DNA from: Lepraria neglecta
Taxonomy: Eukaryota > Ascomycota > Lecanoromycetes > Lecanorales > Stereocaulaceae
Direction of reading: 5' to 3'
Length of the DNA stretch: 64,000 nt
Assembly (NCBI GenBank): GCA_033220425.1
Contig: CM065649.1
Coordinates: 4,836,001-4,900,000 of the forward strand
Shown here: one piece after another, positions 49,396 to 61,797 of the stretch
Position numbering within the stretch: the first letter of the stretch is position 1
Layout: every line of letters starts with the position of its first letter
The notes under the pieces: generated by a model
What the model saw: only the letters and a program-made list of their open reading frames with translations
What the model was told of the DNA's origin: nothing
Databases searched by the model: none
Translations under genes and position numbers: made by a program

Positions 49396-50664
49396 ATGGG
49401 CGACGCCGGCCCTGAACCAGAAAACCTCCTGGTCATTTTGCCCTTCAGGGAGCCTACAGAGGTCTTGGAGAGGATTAGGAAGAACCATCCCCATATCAAG
49501 ATTACATTCAAGAGATTGATCTTCACGGATACGCCGTGGAAGGGTGTCGAGAATATACCCAAAGGTTGTTTAGCCCCTCCAATCAATATCCACCACTATC
49601 AGTATATTGGGATCGCTACTAACGTTTGGCTTTCTGCATGGAGTTAGAGATCTACAAAGATGCCACAATCCTAGTCACCCTTTCTGCCCTCCCACCCTCA
49701 CCAGAAGACTGCCCCGAGCTTCGTACGTCCTTTTCCCCGTTACACCCCACCAATCGACCTAACCCCATCTCTAGAGCTTATCCATTTCTTCTCTGCCGGC
49801 ACGAATCATATCGCCAACTCCCCAATCTATACCTCCACCACCATACCCCTCACTACCTCGTCCGGTATCCACGGCCCTCAGATCTCAGAATGGGTCATCC
49901 TTACCGCTCTCGCCCACTCCCACCACTACTCCCTTCTTCACTCTTGGCAGGTCGACCACAACTGGGGGAAAGGCTCAAATGAACCTATACTCAATACATT
50001 AAGGGATAAAGCAGGAGAAAGGCTTGCTGTGCTGGGTTATGGAAGCATTGGGAGACAGGTTGCAAGAGTGGGGAAAGCTATGGGTATGGATGTGATTGCA
50101 TACACAGCTTCGCCGCGTACAACACCCGAGTCGAAACATGATAAGGGGTTTATTGTACCTGGAACAGGAGATCCGGACGGCTCGATACCTTCAGCGTGGT
50201 ACAGCGGACTGGACAAGAAAAGCCTACATAATTTCCTATCACAGGATATCGACCACCTGCTCATCAGCGTCCCTTTGACAAAGGAAACAACTCACTTCAT
50301 CGCCGAAGAAGAGTTCAAGATTCTCGGCAAGCATAACGCTTTCATCAGCAATATATCCCGTGGGCAGATAATCAAGCAATCGGCCCTTATTGAGTCTCTG
50401 AAGAAATACGCAGACAACGATCCCTTGAAGCGTGGTGATGGTGGCGGCGGCCTTCGAGGCGCAGCGCTCGATGTCACAGATCCAGAACCTCTACCTAAAG
50501 ACGATCCGTTGTGGGATGCACCGAATTGTATCATTACGCCACATATTAGTGGGCTGGGGTCGGCTTATGTCGATAGGGCGTTCCAGGTTCTGGAAGTGAA
50601 TCTGGATAGGAAGGAAAGGGGGGAGAAGATGATCAATGTGGTAGATAGGAAGAGAGGATACTAG
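49396..50664 (+). CDS. D-isomer specific 2-hydroxyacid dehydrogenase
   Basis: Exons 49396..49564, 49648..49722, 49775..50664; 377 residues. Seen: an N-terminal catalytic lobe ending in FFSAGTNHI, then the NAD-binding motif GYGSIGRQVARVG, and the three catalytic residues of the family in order: Arg in SNISRGQII, Glu in DVTDPEPLP, and His in TPHISG. Known: these enzymes reduce 2-keto acids (glyoxylate, hydroxypyruvate and others) with NAD(P)H. Substrate cannot be told from sequence. An insert between the second and third NAD strands (ESKHDKGFIVPGTGDPDG) is longer than in bacterial forms. The first donor is a weak GTTGTT, but only the GTTAG acceptor at 49647 restores the frame. Confidence 0.9.
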
Positions 50665-51155
50665 CTGTCCAGGGCATTAGATTAAATAGGCTGGGGTTCA
50701 ATAGACATCTAGAGCTCGATCAGACTGGTATCTGGGCTTATCACGAAGTATGAATTACGGCGAGGAACCACTTTTGCTCGGCATCCCTGCTTTGCTTCTC
50801 GCGCAGGCTTGCTATGGGGTTGTCTAGATATTTGTTACCAAATCATGAATGGATGAGCGTTCGTGCGGCACATCCGTTATGGGTAAGTCAACCTTGTTCT
50901 GTGGAAACTAAACTTCCTTCCTTTGCCTTTTCAACGCACATAAACCTATTGCCAAGCTCTCGCTGGCACATGACTCAATGCGAAAATTCGTATTCATTTT
51001 TTTAATCAAAATTACTCTCTTCTGTGTCTTTTGAGCTTTTCACACACCTCAATCTCATCAACCGTTCGAAGATTCATCATTCTTGACTACGCTATTTTCA
51101 TTTGATATTGCTTCTGGTACACAAATCGAGCTTACTCAGAGGAACCACTCCAGCA
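50665..51155. other. Intergenic, no gene seen
   Basis: 491 bp after the dehydrogenase; nothing recognisable. Confidence 0.5.
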
Positions 51156-52755
51156 ATGACGCCAAGCGGTCACCCTCTACAGATCCCTGAGATTGTTGAA
51201 ATCGTCTTGAATTGGACTGACACTTCAGCGCTTTTTGCATGCTGCCAAGTCAATAAGCTCTGGTCAGGGACTGCTATCTCCCTCATCTGGTCACAGGAGA
51301 GCATATGGCCATCAGGGACCCAATGTCAGGAGTCTGAAAAAGATGCCAAACTATCGAAAACAACGCTACGCAAACGACATACGCCATTTTGACGATCTCT
51401 TTCTCTTCAACGCCACGGAGGATTTGAATTATCTTCATGGCGTTCTGCTTGCCTCCCTGAAATATCCGCGGCTATATTCGTTGTCGACTGTTATCCACAG
51501 AAATGCGGATGATGAACTTCGCTTGCGATATTTGGTGCCGAGTCTGCGTGTGCTCAAGCTTTATGAACATGGCAGGCACCATGACGATCATATGTGGGAC
51601 GACTATGCGACTTTCGAATACGTTTCGGATGATTTTCTTTTACAAATCCAGGCACGTAGATGCTCGCAGGTCAATATGTTCAACAGTACGACCAAAAGCC
51701 GAGACAGACATGCTAGGAACGCTGCCCGAACCTTGAAAGCTTCGATGTTGAGAGACCACAGGATAACAGTCAAGCCGACGCTGTCATGAGACTTTTGACT
51801 GCTACACCAACGATACGGCGACTGACAATTGGATCAAGCACATGGTGCGCGCGCTGTGATATGAAGGAGGGAACTGCCAAAAAGGCGTTTTACTACCTCT
51901 TTACTCTCTTGGCGGGGCACACACCCCTCTAGGATTTGAGTTGGGCAATGTGATGTACCTACCAAGACTTCATCGAGGGGGACTATGAACGCAATAGCGT
52001 AGCCCTTCAGCCAGCTGCGAAGGCTAAAGTGCCACGCCAAACGTATGGCTATGGCAACAATTCTACCATGCCTTTCAAAGTTAGAGGTGCTCGACCTAAA
52101 CCTGGACATGGACGCCCCCATAACAAACACTGTTGGCCTGCTTTCATCCCTCGCAGGATGCAGCAACCTGCGAGATCTCGAGATCTCGAGATCTATTACA
52201 GGAACTCATGTTCAAAGCCAACGTGCGTCACGGCTGAGGAACTCATGGATCTTACCCGAGGGTGTAACTGTCTTGAACGTATAGAGCTGCACACTTCGAC
52301 AAGCCATTACGCTATCGAAGCCCCTGGCGTTACTGACGCCCACATCGTGATGCTGGCCACTTTGCTCCCACATCTTCGAGAATTGAAACTTGGCATGGAT
52401 GCGGACTTTTCGACGCAGAGCCTATTATCATTCTCAGTGTACTGCCCCGAACTTAGAGAAATCGACTCGGAGGGCATTTCGATATATCCTTCGATGACTA
52501 TACGGACCACATCCTCTTCCCCAATATCCGTTCCCTCGACGTAAAGCACCTCAGCCATGATGAACAGTTCCTCGCCAAATGCTATGCGACTACGATGCAA
52601 TACTACACACCACAGATGTGGGGCCTGCTCTTGTACTGTGGGGAATTCGAAGAAGAAGTCAAGACAGCTTTCAGCGACCTGCGCATGGAAAATTTATGGT
52701 ATGGAACGGATGCGGCGGGAGAAGGCGATTGACGAGTACTGGGAAGGAAAGCAGA
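51156..52755 (+). pseudogene. Broken F-box/leucine-rich repeat gene
   Basis: An ATG at 51156 opens an F-box-like start (LQIPEIVEIVLNWTDTSALF, then VNKLWSGTAISLIW). The frame then shifts near 51290, and family-like sequence continues in frame +1 (RQRYANDIRHFDDLFLF) to a stop at 51787-51789. After a stretch with several stops, LRR-like sequence returns near 52040 (LSKLEVLDLNLDMDAP, CSNLRDLEIS). It changes frame near 52230 (CLERIELHTS, LLPHLRELKLGMDADF) and again near 52500 (LFPNIRSLDVKHLSH). Known: fungal F-box/LRR proteins are SCF substrate receptors and a rapidly turning-over family. At least three frame changes argue for a pseudogene. Confidence 0.75.
52171..52194. repeat. Perfect 8-bp tandem repeat (CGAGATCT x3)
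   Basis: Three exact copies inside the F-box/LRR relic; the array is self-complementary and contains CTCGAG and AGATCT palindromes. It lies just before one of the frame changes. Confidence 0.9.
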
Positions 52756-53444
52756 CGCTACATTATCCCTATGGTGCTGTACCTTGGGCGGTAGAAAGTT
52801 CGTGGCCGATTGAGTTTGATGGGAATGGAAAATTCCGCCATTCAACTACCTGAGACCGCGGCAGGGACTGAGGAGGATAGCATTATTGAAAGCGATGACG
52901 ATAGTGTGCTGATCAGGGTGCTCAGGGCTGCCGAGTGAAAGCATCCAATTCATGTCAAGAGGTAGCTATATCCCAATATGCAAAGATGGATGAACCACTG
53001 TTTCACTCCGTTCGCTCAGAACTCGCTTTGGTGATCCCTACGGTCTGAATGGCTCTGAATGAACAATGCGAACTCAGGAAGTATTGACATCCTGAGGTGG
53101 ACATAGAAGAAATACGCGTTTGGTATGCCTACACCGCGTTGTAATATCATAGCTAGTAAGACACAATATCGACCTCGAATACAACAGTATCCACCAGTCC
53201 TTTTTCTTCTCTCTTCTCGGGCATTGACTAAATTCAATAATTAAAATCTGCGTGCCTTTCGTAGTTCTTCAGTCAACCATGACGAGTCAGCTCGGATGAT
53301 GCCCGCCCGGTCATCTCAACGACCTTGGCTGTCAATTCTCTTCAATCCACACCAACGTCAAGAAATCCGTTTCTTTCCTTCTACACCTTGTCTCTCAAGC
53401 TCCTGTAATTCAATTCCAATACCCGGGAGTCTAATTCATCCATC
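52756..53444. other. Intergenic, promoter side of the coiled-coil gene
   Basis: About 690 bp with no supported gene; the last 150 bp are CT-rich, as expected for a 5' UTR. Confidence 0.45.
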
Positions 53445-54268
53445 ATGTCACCCTCTCCTTCACAAGAACAATCGGACGCGTCAATGCCCAATGGTACTGA
53501 CCAACATAACACAAACCACGAACGAATACCATCTCCCACACTCACATCGGCTCAGTCGCCGTCTACAGAGAGTATTCAACCACAAAGAAGTACGCAAGCT
53601 TCATCAGATCATTCATCACCGCAGCACCCGTCGTCCTCCGTCCAGCCACCCAGCTCCAAAACGGACGCATCTCCCCATAGATCTAACAACACCAATATCA
53701 TAGCAAACCGCCAAAACGGCCACAATGACCAGCCTTCACTACAGCAGGAGCAAAACCTAGGTGATTCCAAGGATGCACTCCAGGCGTACGACTGGGAGGA
53801 ATTGGAGGAGAGGTTTCATGCTGAGATGGAGGTCTGTGCGAAGCGTGAGGAGGGGATTCAGGATGAATTTGACGAGTTACTTGATGTGAGTGCTATTATA
53901 CGTCGCTGATTTTTATCATGTCGGTGGCGCTGCTGTTGTGAGAGAACAGCCCATGCTGAACGACAACAGGTTTTCAAAGCATGGGTAGCGACGGGCTCTG
54001 AACATGAAGAGGAGAGGGCAGGCAAGCGGTACGTCTGACTGCCCATTCTCATGGCTTTCCCCCATACCCGACATCTAGCTGACTCCTCCAAGACTGCGAA
54101 CACGCATGGCATTCGTCCAGCACAAAGAGAAGACCTTAGAGGAGAAGAGGACGCACTGTAAGTTGTCTGGCCTCCTAGTCCGTGTGAGGGTTATCAGTAC
54201 TGACAATACCAGACGTCAAAGTAGTACAAGCCTTCGAGAGTGCACTTGCCCTTTTGAGCGGTGCCTGA
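53445..54268 (+). CDS. Small conserved coiled-coil protein of unknown function
   Basis: Exons 53445..53885, 53970..54028, 54093..54157, 54213..54268; 206 residues. Seen: a disordered N-terminal half rich in Ser, Gln and His, then a charged helical half (DWEELEERFHAEMEVCAKRE and later HYVKVVQAFESALALLSGA) that reads as one coiled coil across all three introns. I know this helical pattern from other filamentous ascomycetes but not a function. No domain, signal peptide or membrane span. All splice borders are canonical GT-AG. It is convergent with CFT1, 403 bp away. Confidence 0.8.
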
Positions 54269-54671
54269 GAGCCAGCTTGGTGTTAGCAATTGCTTTCAAG
54301 AAGCATTCGGCCAGCCCTTGGCCCAGCTCCTGGCCCCTTCTAGCAGTGTGAGACATTCTGCCCTAGAATCCACTTCCAGATCAACATGTCTGACCGTCGC
54401 AGCGGAAACTACGAAAGTTCGTCCGCCTAGTCTTGCGTTTGCCTATTGCAAGATGTGCGGGAGGTTTGCCACAATCACAGCTAGCTAACATCATCAAACC
54501 ACCCAAGCATGGTGTGTCATGCATTGCTGAAACTCTCCGCACGCTGGAAACTTTGCAACGAGCTTTTTGACAGAGGTCTGCGGTATCTAGCCCTACCGCT
54601 ACGAAGATATAGAAAGCCGTCACATCAAGCCTCCGCTTCCCGGAATCGAAGTTGACTTATCTGTTGCGCCG
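54269..54671. other. Convergent 3' region, no gene seen
   Basis: 403 bp between the coiled-coil gene and the CFT1 stop. Short frames here have no signature. Confidence 0.45.
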
Positions 54672-57600
54672 TCAAAACACCCCTCTCCCCAATACTCCTC
54701 TCAACAACCCTCTGACTTCATCTCCTTCGCCACCCGCATCAGCACCACCCCATCGCCTCCAACTTCCGCCTTCCATCCACCTCTTTACGACGTTGCCATC
54801 AATAATACCACCCCTGCCCATGCCGACTCCATCGGCTACTCCAACCGTCCCTGATGACGGTAATCTATATGATCGTGGATTCAGTCCTAGAGGATGTGGA
54901 AGCGTGTTTTGTATATGTGATTGTAGTGAGCTCAGCGTACGGTGGGCGGAGGGTGGGAGCGCTGTTAGGAGGGCGAGGGATCCCGATTGTGTCGTTATGA
55001 GGACTGGAGAAGAGGAGGGTGACTCAGGGTCAGAGTTTGAGGAAGACGGAAGGAGTGTGACGGTCGAGTGGTAGTGGCTAGTGTGGAAGGTTGTGTGGTG
55101 GAGCAGACGTTGGCCGGAGAGGGTTTTGGGATCTGTAATCATCAATCAGCATAGAGTTGGGATGAGAGGAAATGGGATAAGTGGAAGGGAAGGGACAAGT
55201 ACGTTCGGGATCGAATTGCAGGATGTGGAGGTTGCAATCTGCGTCTGCTACCACCATGTAGAGCTGTTTGCCGTCGGGGAGGAAGTCGGCGGCCACAACT
55301 TCGATGTGGTGAGGTGATTTGCCGAAGAGGCGGAGCTGGTAGGGTTCCTCCTATTGCGCAGGCATCAGTATCTTTGCTCTCTCTCTCTAAGCTGATGGAG
55401 GAGAAGCGTACCGTATATCCTGTAAACCACACACCCTTGACCGCATCTGCCATCAAGCACAGCCCAGTCTCATGCAGCTCCTTCGCAACACTGACGTAGC
55501 ACCGCATGTCCATGAACGCAACAGGCAGAAGGGTCCCATCCTCTTTCAATCCCCTGACCATACATTTCTGTCCTTGAGCAACCAGCAGGAATCCTTGGGT
55601 GCCGATGCCCGAGAGAGCGGTCACAGCTCCTTTGACCTCTTCTTTTGCGATGAGCTTCAAAGCACGTCCAGTTTCTGGTTGTTCGGGCTCAGGTACAACA
55701 TCTATCACGGCAAAGATGTAGACATGGCCTGTTGATGGCAAGTCCTCGCCGCGGACGAGGGCAGTGCCAACTGCGACTAGGTCTTGGCGTTCATGAGTGT
55801 GCTCGGAGATCTCGAGGGAGAGGGTTTTGATGGTTGTGACTACCTCGTATGGTTCGAGATGATGTCTGCCAGAATCAGTGGGCGATTTTAAGTTGTGGTG
55901 CTAGGCTTGGGAAACTCACTCGCCGATGATGGACAGTGTTTTGCCGTCTAGTAGTTTGATAGAGCCTTGCTCTGCTTGCGGAAGGAACGTGGTTTCTGAA
56001 GGGTTCAGCCGATATGCTTTGTCAAAATGTAAGTAGGATCCTACCTTCTGCGCCCCATTGATTGTGGAACTCATCTTCGGGCAATTTGAAGTCAACGGTA
56101 GTGCTCGTGCCGAGTACGTAGGCGTCTTTCGCCTCATGATAACTGAGTGCATGAACTTCTTCGCCCAGTGACACTCTTCTAGTTACCCAACCAGTGTCGT
56201 ACTGGCTCTGCGGTGGCAACCTTGCCGCACGGGTGTTGCCCTAGAGCGGTCAGCAGGCATCTCTTCTGCTCGGTGATATTCAGCCTACCTCTCCATCAAT
56301 ACATAGGAATCCTTTTGGGCAGCTCGCCGTATGGAGTTGAGTGAGACCCTTCACTGTATCTTCGCTGAGACCAATGACTTGCGGTGGACTTGAAGCAGAT
56401 TTGATGACGAAACTGGGAGAAGCACCCGGCATGAATACCGTACTGTAACCGCTAACATCGTGTAGTGCCCGGAGGGGCGGAGGACGCTTTAGTGGTTCGT
56501 CATCGGGCGAGTCTTCGGCAGATTCTTTTGGTATATACGGATTTGGGATTTTGAGAAATCGAAGGGCCGTGTCTTTGCTGCCTCCGATGGGAGATTGGTA
56601 CGGCTGGTATATGATGAGGTCGTCATTTACGGAACGGAGCTGGTTAATCAATGTTAGCAGATGGGTTATAATCTAGCGTACTTGTGGCTTACGATTAAGT
56701 AGGGAGACTTATGGGTTGAATCTCCAAGCTCTGTCATCAAGATCTCCGTCAAGGATTCCCTGGCAGATGAACGACGAATGGTGAACTCTGTAGACAGGAA
56801 CGGCGGTAGGAAGCTCAGGCCATCTGCACTGTAGACGGGCTTATGCAGATTTGGAAGACGGAAGATCTGCAATTTGATTAGCTGAGGACATTGGTGCAGG
56901 GCGTAATCATCATCCTGATGTTGAAATTGGATCAGAGATGGAGCGTATGACGGACCTGGAGACCTCCCACAGCACTCAAGAGAAATAACAGTATATTGCC
57001 TGCTTCATCCTCGCTCTCCTCAGGGAACTCGAGACGTAGGACGTCGTTTGGGTCTTCATACAGAGAACCTGAGAGCCATTTGCCTTCTTTGAGTGCTCGT
57101 CCCTTTGTGACTTCTTCAAGATCACCATTTTCATCTTCTCGTAAGACCATAGCACTGGAATCGTCTCGTGTTAACAGCAAGTAAGGATCTGCAAAGCTTG
57201 CGCTGATGACTTTTGCTGGCTCGGCATCACTCTCGTCGTCGGTCAATGGAAATATCTGGGCGAGACTGAGGTCTGAAACATATTAGCAATCTGGTCGGGG
57301 GGATGGGTATATCTCAATTTGGCTAGGCAAGCTTGATAGGTACAATGGGCCAATGATGGATTGAGGTATTGTATTGATACTATCAAGCAAGTTTGGATAG
57401 AATAACCTAATATTTGCTGCCAGCAAATCCCAAATCCTGCAGCTCAGGCCAGGAGCACTACACGCTCAAAGACCTCTGGTCAAGGTCATACATTGGTAGG
57501 GGTTGGTGCTTTTCTGTTTTTGCGCCGGCTTTTCCATGCAACCACAGTAAAGGGAAACGAAGATGGACATACCTTCATCGTAAGTTCGCACCTCGTTCTG

Positions 57601-59612
57601 CGATACCTGGACTATTCTTGAGCCACTGTTGATTGTGCCAACGTCAATGATATTCCCAGCGTCGGCATCGAACTCGGTATCCTTAATTTCTTCAAGACCT
57701 GTCGGCTTGATAGCATACGCTGCTGGCTTCTCTTCCCCATTCTCTGTTATGACGGATGTGAAGATGTAGTTGTTGTATGCGTTCTGAGAATGAATGTTGA
57801 GATCCCCCTGATGAGCTTGTTTAGTGCAAACAGACCAGATTCCCTGTGCGTTATCGATGCTGAATTGCTCGACCAAGTTCGGTTTTATATCTTGCTGGAA
57901 AATTGTAAGCCCACTAGCTCCCCCCGCCCACTTGTAGTCAACAAATCGATATGTGACTTGGAAATTTTCGAAGGAATTACGTCCTGAGGCATATGCCGCA
58001 AAGCAACGTCAGTCATTGGTCCAACATTCAACATAGAGTCGTGCAATCGAAAATGATAGTCCTCTTCAGGACCCGTACGCGAGGGGAGCACCTGCTGTTG
58101 GGCTTTCTCTTCCGGTTTTTTGTCAGCATACAAGTCGTCTTCGTCATCATCAACATCCTCCTCGTCCAATTCCAGCTCATCCTGGTCACCATCAATGTCC
58201 ATATTTGATCGAGATCGGCTTTTCTTCACTCTGTCCGATCTTCGAGACCACCCAAGAACGAGCGACTCCGAGTCCTCACTCCCAATGAATATTCTTCCTC
58301 GTCCAACAATTGATGCACATGACGCTGTGGAGAGGAGAGAGCCTCCTCCATTCTCCATGCTCACGCGACGAACTGAGAGCCCAGATACTGACCTCCCATC
58401 GATCTTGAATGAGAGCACAGCAAGCTCTCCAGTATTAAGGATAATCAGCAGGTCCGTATTCTCAGAGCCAAGCTGCTTGATAACGCAATGTTCAAGTCGT
58501 ATATTCAAGTCCGATTGATCAGCCAACGCAAAGGTAGTGGACTGCTTTGCAAATTCATTGACCGCAATGCCATTCGTTTTGCCGGACTGATCAACATGGA
58601 TGAACTCATTGCCGCCTACCAAGAGGGCACCTCCGATGAGTCTGGATAGCGGAATAACTGCGAATAGATCGTATGGAAGGTTGTTGATAGAGAGTAGAGT
58701 CGTCGAAGCCTGCTGCTCTAGATCAAGTGTGTAGACGGCATAGGAGACGTTATCACGTCTTTCATGAAGCAGAGCTGTTGAGCTGGCGACTTGGGAATAT
58801 AGGACACCGAAGGTCGGTTCGCGATATTCGTACAGGAACGTAAGATGTAGAGGATGTGATAACGAGTGGTCAAGAGCCAGCAAAGACAACACGAAAGATG
58901 CAGCGTAAGGTGTTTTTTCACTCGTGCCACCATCAGCAACGGCCTTTGATACCGAATGTTTCCTCTCAGGTCGCTCGCCGTCGATGTCCGGGTCGTAGTC
59001 ATCCATAACGAGGTCATCCCCAATTTGGTGGAACGGTATTATAGCCAGGTGCCTCGTCCCAAACTTGAGCGCAGCACATCTGCTGCTCGGGTCCACGCTC
59101 AAATAGTTCACGCATTGTCCGAGATCTGGTTCCCACGGGCTGCCCAAGATGTCCTCGCGCTCGTAATAATGTATTGATATTGTAGCGATGCTGAATCTCT
59201 CGGGATCCCATTCTACCAAGCTGAGTTTAGCATCCCGTAGAGCCACTAGCAGAGCTTCTCCCCCGGACTTGGATTGTAGGATCTTCACGCGAGCGAGGGA
59301 GGTGATTGTGCCAGATAGTTCATACTGTGCTACCAGTACTAGCTTCGTGGTATGGAGGCGATCTCCGCGTCTTGTAGAATCTGGGAGTGAGGAATTTGGA
59401 CCATTGGCCGTCTCATGTTGGGTCCTGCCTGAGCTCTGCGCGTTATTCCTAGAAGCTCCGTCGCTAGGGGAGGCAATGACTGATTTCAGAGAGAAAATCT
59501 GGATTAGAGAAGATTTTGCAACAATGAGATTGTTTGCGGATGGCGACAGGAAAGGTAGTGATATCGAGTGTGTCACAGCTGTAGGAGGAGTGAGCTCCAC
59601 GTAACATTGCAT
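54672..59612 (-). CDS. cft1: CFT1/CPSF160-type cleavage and polyadenylation factor subunit, with a one-base frameshift
   Basis: Nine blocks on the minus strand: 59612..57573, 57272..56956, 56866..56693, 56639..56289, 56240..56045, 55995..55920, 55865..55412, 55350..55203, 55132..54672. Seen: N-terminus [18 protein letters not shown]-like beta-propeller sequence throughout, an acidic insert with a nuclear-signal-like KKSRSRS, and the C-terminal CPSF-A domain with [18 protein letters not shown]. Known: CFT1 is the large scaffold of CPSF, recognising the poly(A) signal region of nascent mRNA. Oddity: the first block changes frame near 57915-57925 at a run of six Gs; one extra G would restore the family motif [20 protein letters not shown] and give about 1405 residues. 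An intron 57980..57931 would also restore phase but would delete that motif. Confidence 0.88.
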
Positions 59613-59909
59613 TGTAACAACTCGCAGTTGGCGGTTGGAGCATCAGATGAGCGGTGTAGAAAGAAAAGTGGCGACTGATGCAGCTTCGAGTGGAAGTGAA
59701 TAACGGTTGAAGGAGAAGAAGAGCTCGAGGAGCTGTCGAAATAATGATCGACGCAAGGGGGGTTCATGCATGATGACGCCCCCCGCCAAACCAAGTTCTA
59801 GGCCGAAACACTGCCCCCACCCAAGCTTGATCCTCCAATCCTCCAACATTCCACGTCGCTTGCTCCCACATATTTGTTCAATACTTTCTCTGAAGCAAGA
59901 GCTGCAGCT
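59613..59909. promoter_or_regulatory. Short bidirectional promoter between CFT1 and the LMBD1-like gene
   Basis: 297 bp between divergent starts, so both genes must share regulatory DNA. Contains TGATGACGCC at about 59769-59778, resembling a CRE/ATF half-site; this is a weak match. Confidence 0.5.
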
Positions 59910-61797
59910 ATGGCTCTCATCCAGTCAACCCTCATATGGGTCGTCTACGCTGTCGTGCTGGTTCTCGTTGTTGCGATAGCTTCAGTGTTTGTCTACGTCT
60001 ATCAAGCTCCAAGGGAAAGATCAGCCGTCGTCACCATAGTGTGTATCTTCACACTGACTTCGCTGCTGGCAACGGTACTCCTCCTACCTGTAGATGTTGC
60101 ACTTGTGTCTTCCACTACCTCCTCGAAGCAGGGTCGCAGGAAAGACTGGGCCACCCAGAACCGAGTCGATAACATAACCCTTACACTGAGGATCGTCTAC
60201 TACACACTATACTCGCTCGATGCTCTACTCTGTCTGATAGTGGTACCATTCACATACTTCTGGTACGAAGAATACGATGAGGTTGCTACCGAGGAGGGCA
60301 CCCAGACTATTGGGTCACGCCTATGGGGCGCCTTCAAGTACACCATCGCCTTCATATTCCTGGTGATCATACTCTTTCTAATTGGCTTTTTCGTGCCTGT
60401 CGCGAAGGATCGCAAGGGTGCCCACTACGACCTAGACTTCTTCAAGCATATCCTACAAGACGAGAACCGTAAGTGCGCCAATGGGACGAATTATGTACCT
60501 GGCTAACAAGATGTCTTGATAGATGGAGAACGAGCCCTTTCGTTTGCTCTTGGGCTCCTCATCACTATCGGCATCTTGATCTACATTCTCTACACTGCTG
60601 CAGGCTTTGCTCTCTTGCCAATTGCTTTTATCAAATCCGCCCCCGGAATATCCGCCCCAACCCTTACTGCCAATACAGCGTCCGATCTTGAACAAAATCG
60701 GGAGCGTCAGCGCCAACTAGAAGGTCGCAACGCAGGCCGAGAAGATGGGCTTCCCGCAAAGGACCGCAGAGAACTCGACGCCCTTATCAGAGAGGAAAGG
60801 ACACTGGTCCGACGTGAGCGTCTGGCAGCAGAAGCAAGCGGCGAAGGCCACAGCTGGTTAGTGAAGGCATGGATGAAGATCGAAGCTGTCTTCCGCCCCA
60901 TCAAATTGATCGGTGGTATCCTACTGATGCTCGTGGCCATCTTTATATGGGTCTCCATGCTCCTGACTTTCATCGACAAGGCGAAGAACTCAATCTGCAA
61001 GAGCCACTGCGGGTACGTCCTTGGCCACATCAATATCTTCAACCCGATGAACTGGATCTTCGTCAAGGCTGCCAAGGTGTTTCCAATCGATTATATTATC
61101 TTTCTACTTCTCGTGCTCTTCTTCTTCTCTAGCTCTGTTGTTGGCATTGCATCCATCGGAATCCGCTTCCTATGGCTCAAGATCTTCCAAATCCGGAAAA
61201 GCCACACCTCGCCCCAGGCGCTCCTTATGGCTACGGTGATGCTGACTTTGATGGCCTTTGCAATCAACTACTCTATGGCTATGATAGTTGCCCCACAATA
61301 CGCTCATTATGGCCCACAGACTTTCTGTGACCGACCGCTTCGGCATCCTGATGACCAGCCTGATTGTACGAATCACACAAGAGCCATCAAGCCTTGTTCA
61401 GAAGTATCTGAATCTCAGGCTGCGGCGAACGTCTGCACGGCTACTGTAGTCAGCACTTTCCTCGACAGCATCAGCATTAACTTTTCCTTCTTTGGTGCTG
61501 TGGATTTCTGGGCTCAAATCGCCTTCCTAGGTATGGTAACCCTTCCTCTCGCCATTCAAGGCTAATCCATCAACAGCTGTCTATCTCATCATATTCATTA
61601 CATCATTAGTCCGAACGCCCAAGCTAGACGAGTATCAATTGGACCAAGATGCCGAAGAGGAAGAAGAGGAAGGACTACTAGCAAGCACGGGTAGGAGATT
61701 CGGTGCAACCTGGCAAGACATTACGGGGCGGGCCAAGAAGCGGACAGGAGGCTCAGAAGAAGGCCCGATGCTTGTTGATAATGAGGAAGAAGACTGA
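59910..61797 (+). CDS. LMBR1-domain membrane protein, probable lysosomal/vacuolar cobalamin transporter (LMBD1-like)
   Basis: Exons 59910..60468, 60523..61530, 61577..61797; 595 residues. Seen: about nine to ten hydrophobic helices, an early helix pair with [11 protein letters not shown], the segment [11 protein letters not shown], a central charged loop ([18 protein letters not shown] and [14 protein letters not shown]), the INIFNPMNW motif, and an acidic C-terminus. These match the LMBR1/LMBD1 family. Known: human LMBD1 helps export cobalamin from lysosomes; fungal homologues carry the name by similarity, although most fungi do not use B12, so the true role is unclear. All introns are GT-AG with split Gly/His/Ala codons. 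It is divergent from CFT1. Confidence 0.88.

Noticed and set aside
51834-52166. 110-codon minus-strand frame within the F-box/LRR relic
   Set aside because: The opposite strand there reads as LRR sequence (SKLEVLDLNLDM), so this is a shadow.
54652-55074. 140-codon plus-strand frame over the CFT1 last exon
   Set aside because: It is the antisense of the CFT1 C-terminal exon, with low-complexity Pro/Ser composition.
57896-57980. Introns 57980..57896 or 57980..57914 as an explanation of the CFT1 frame change
   Set aside because: Both have good borders but lengths of 85 and 67 nt, which do not restore the reading phase.
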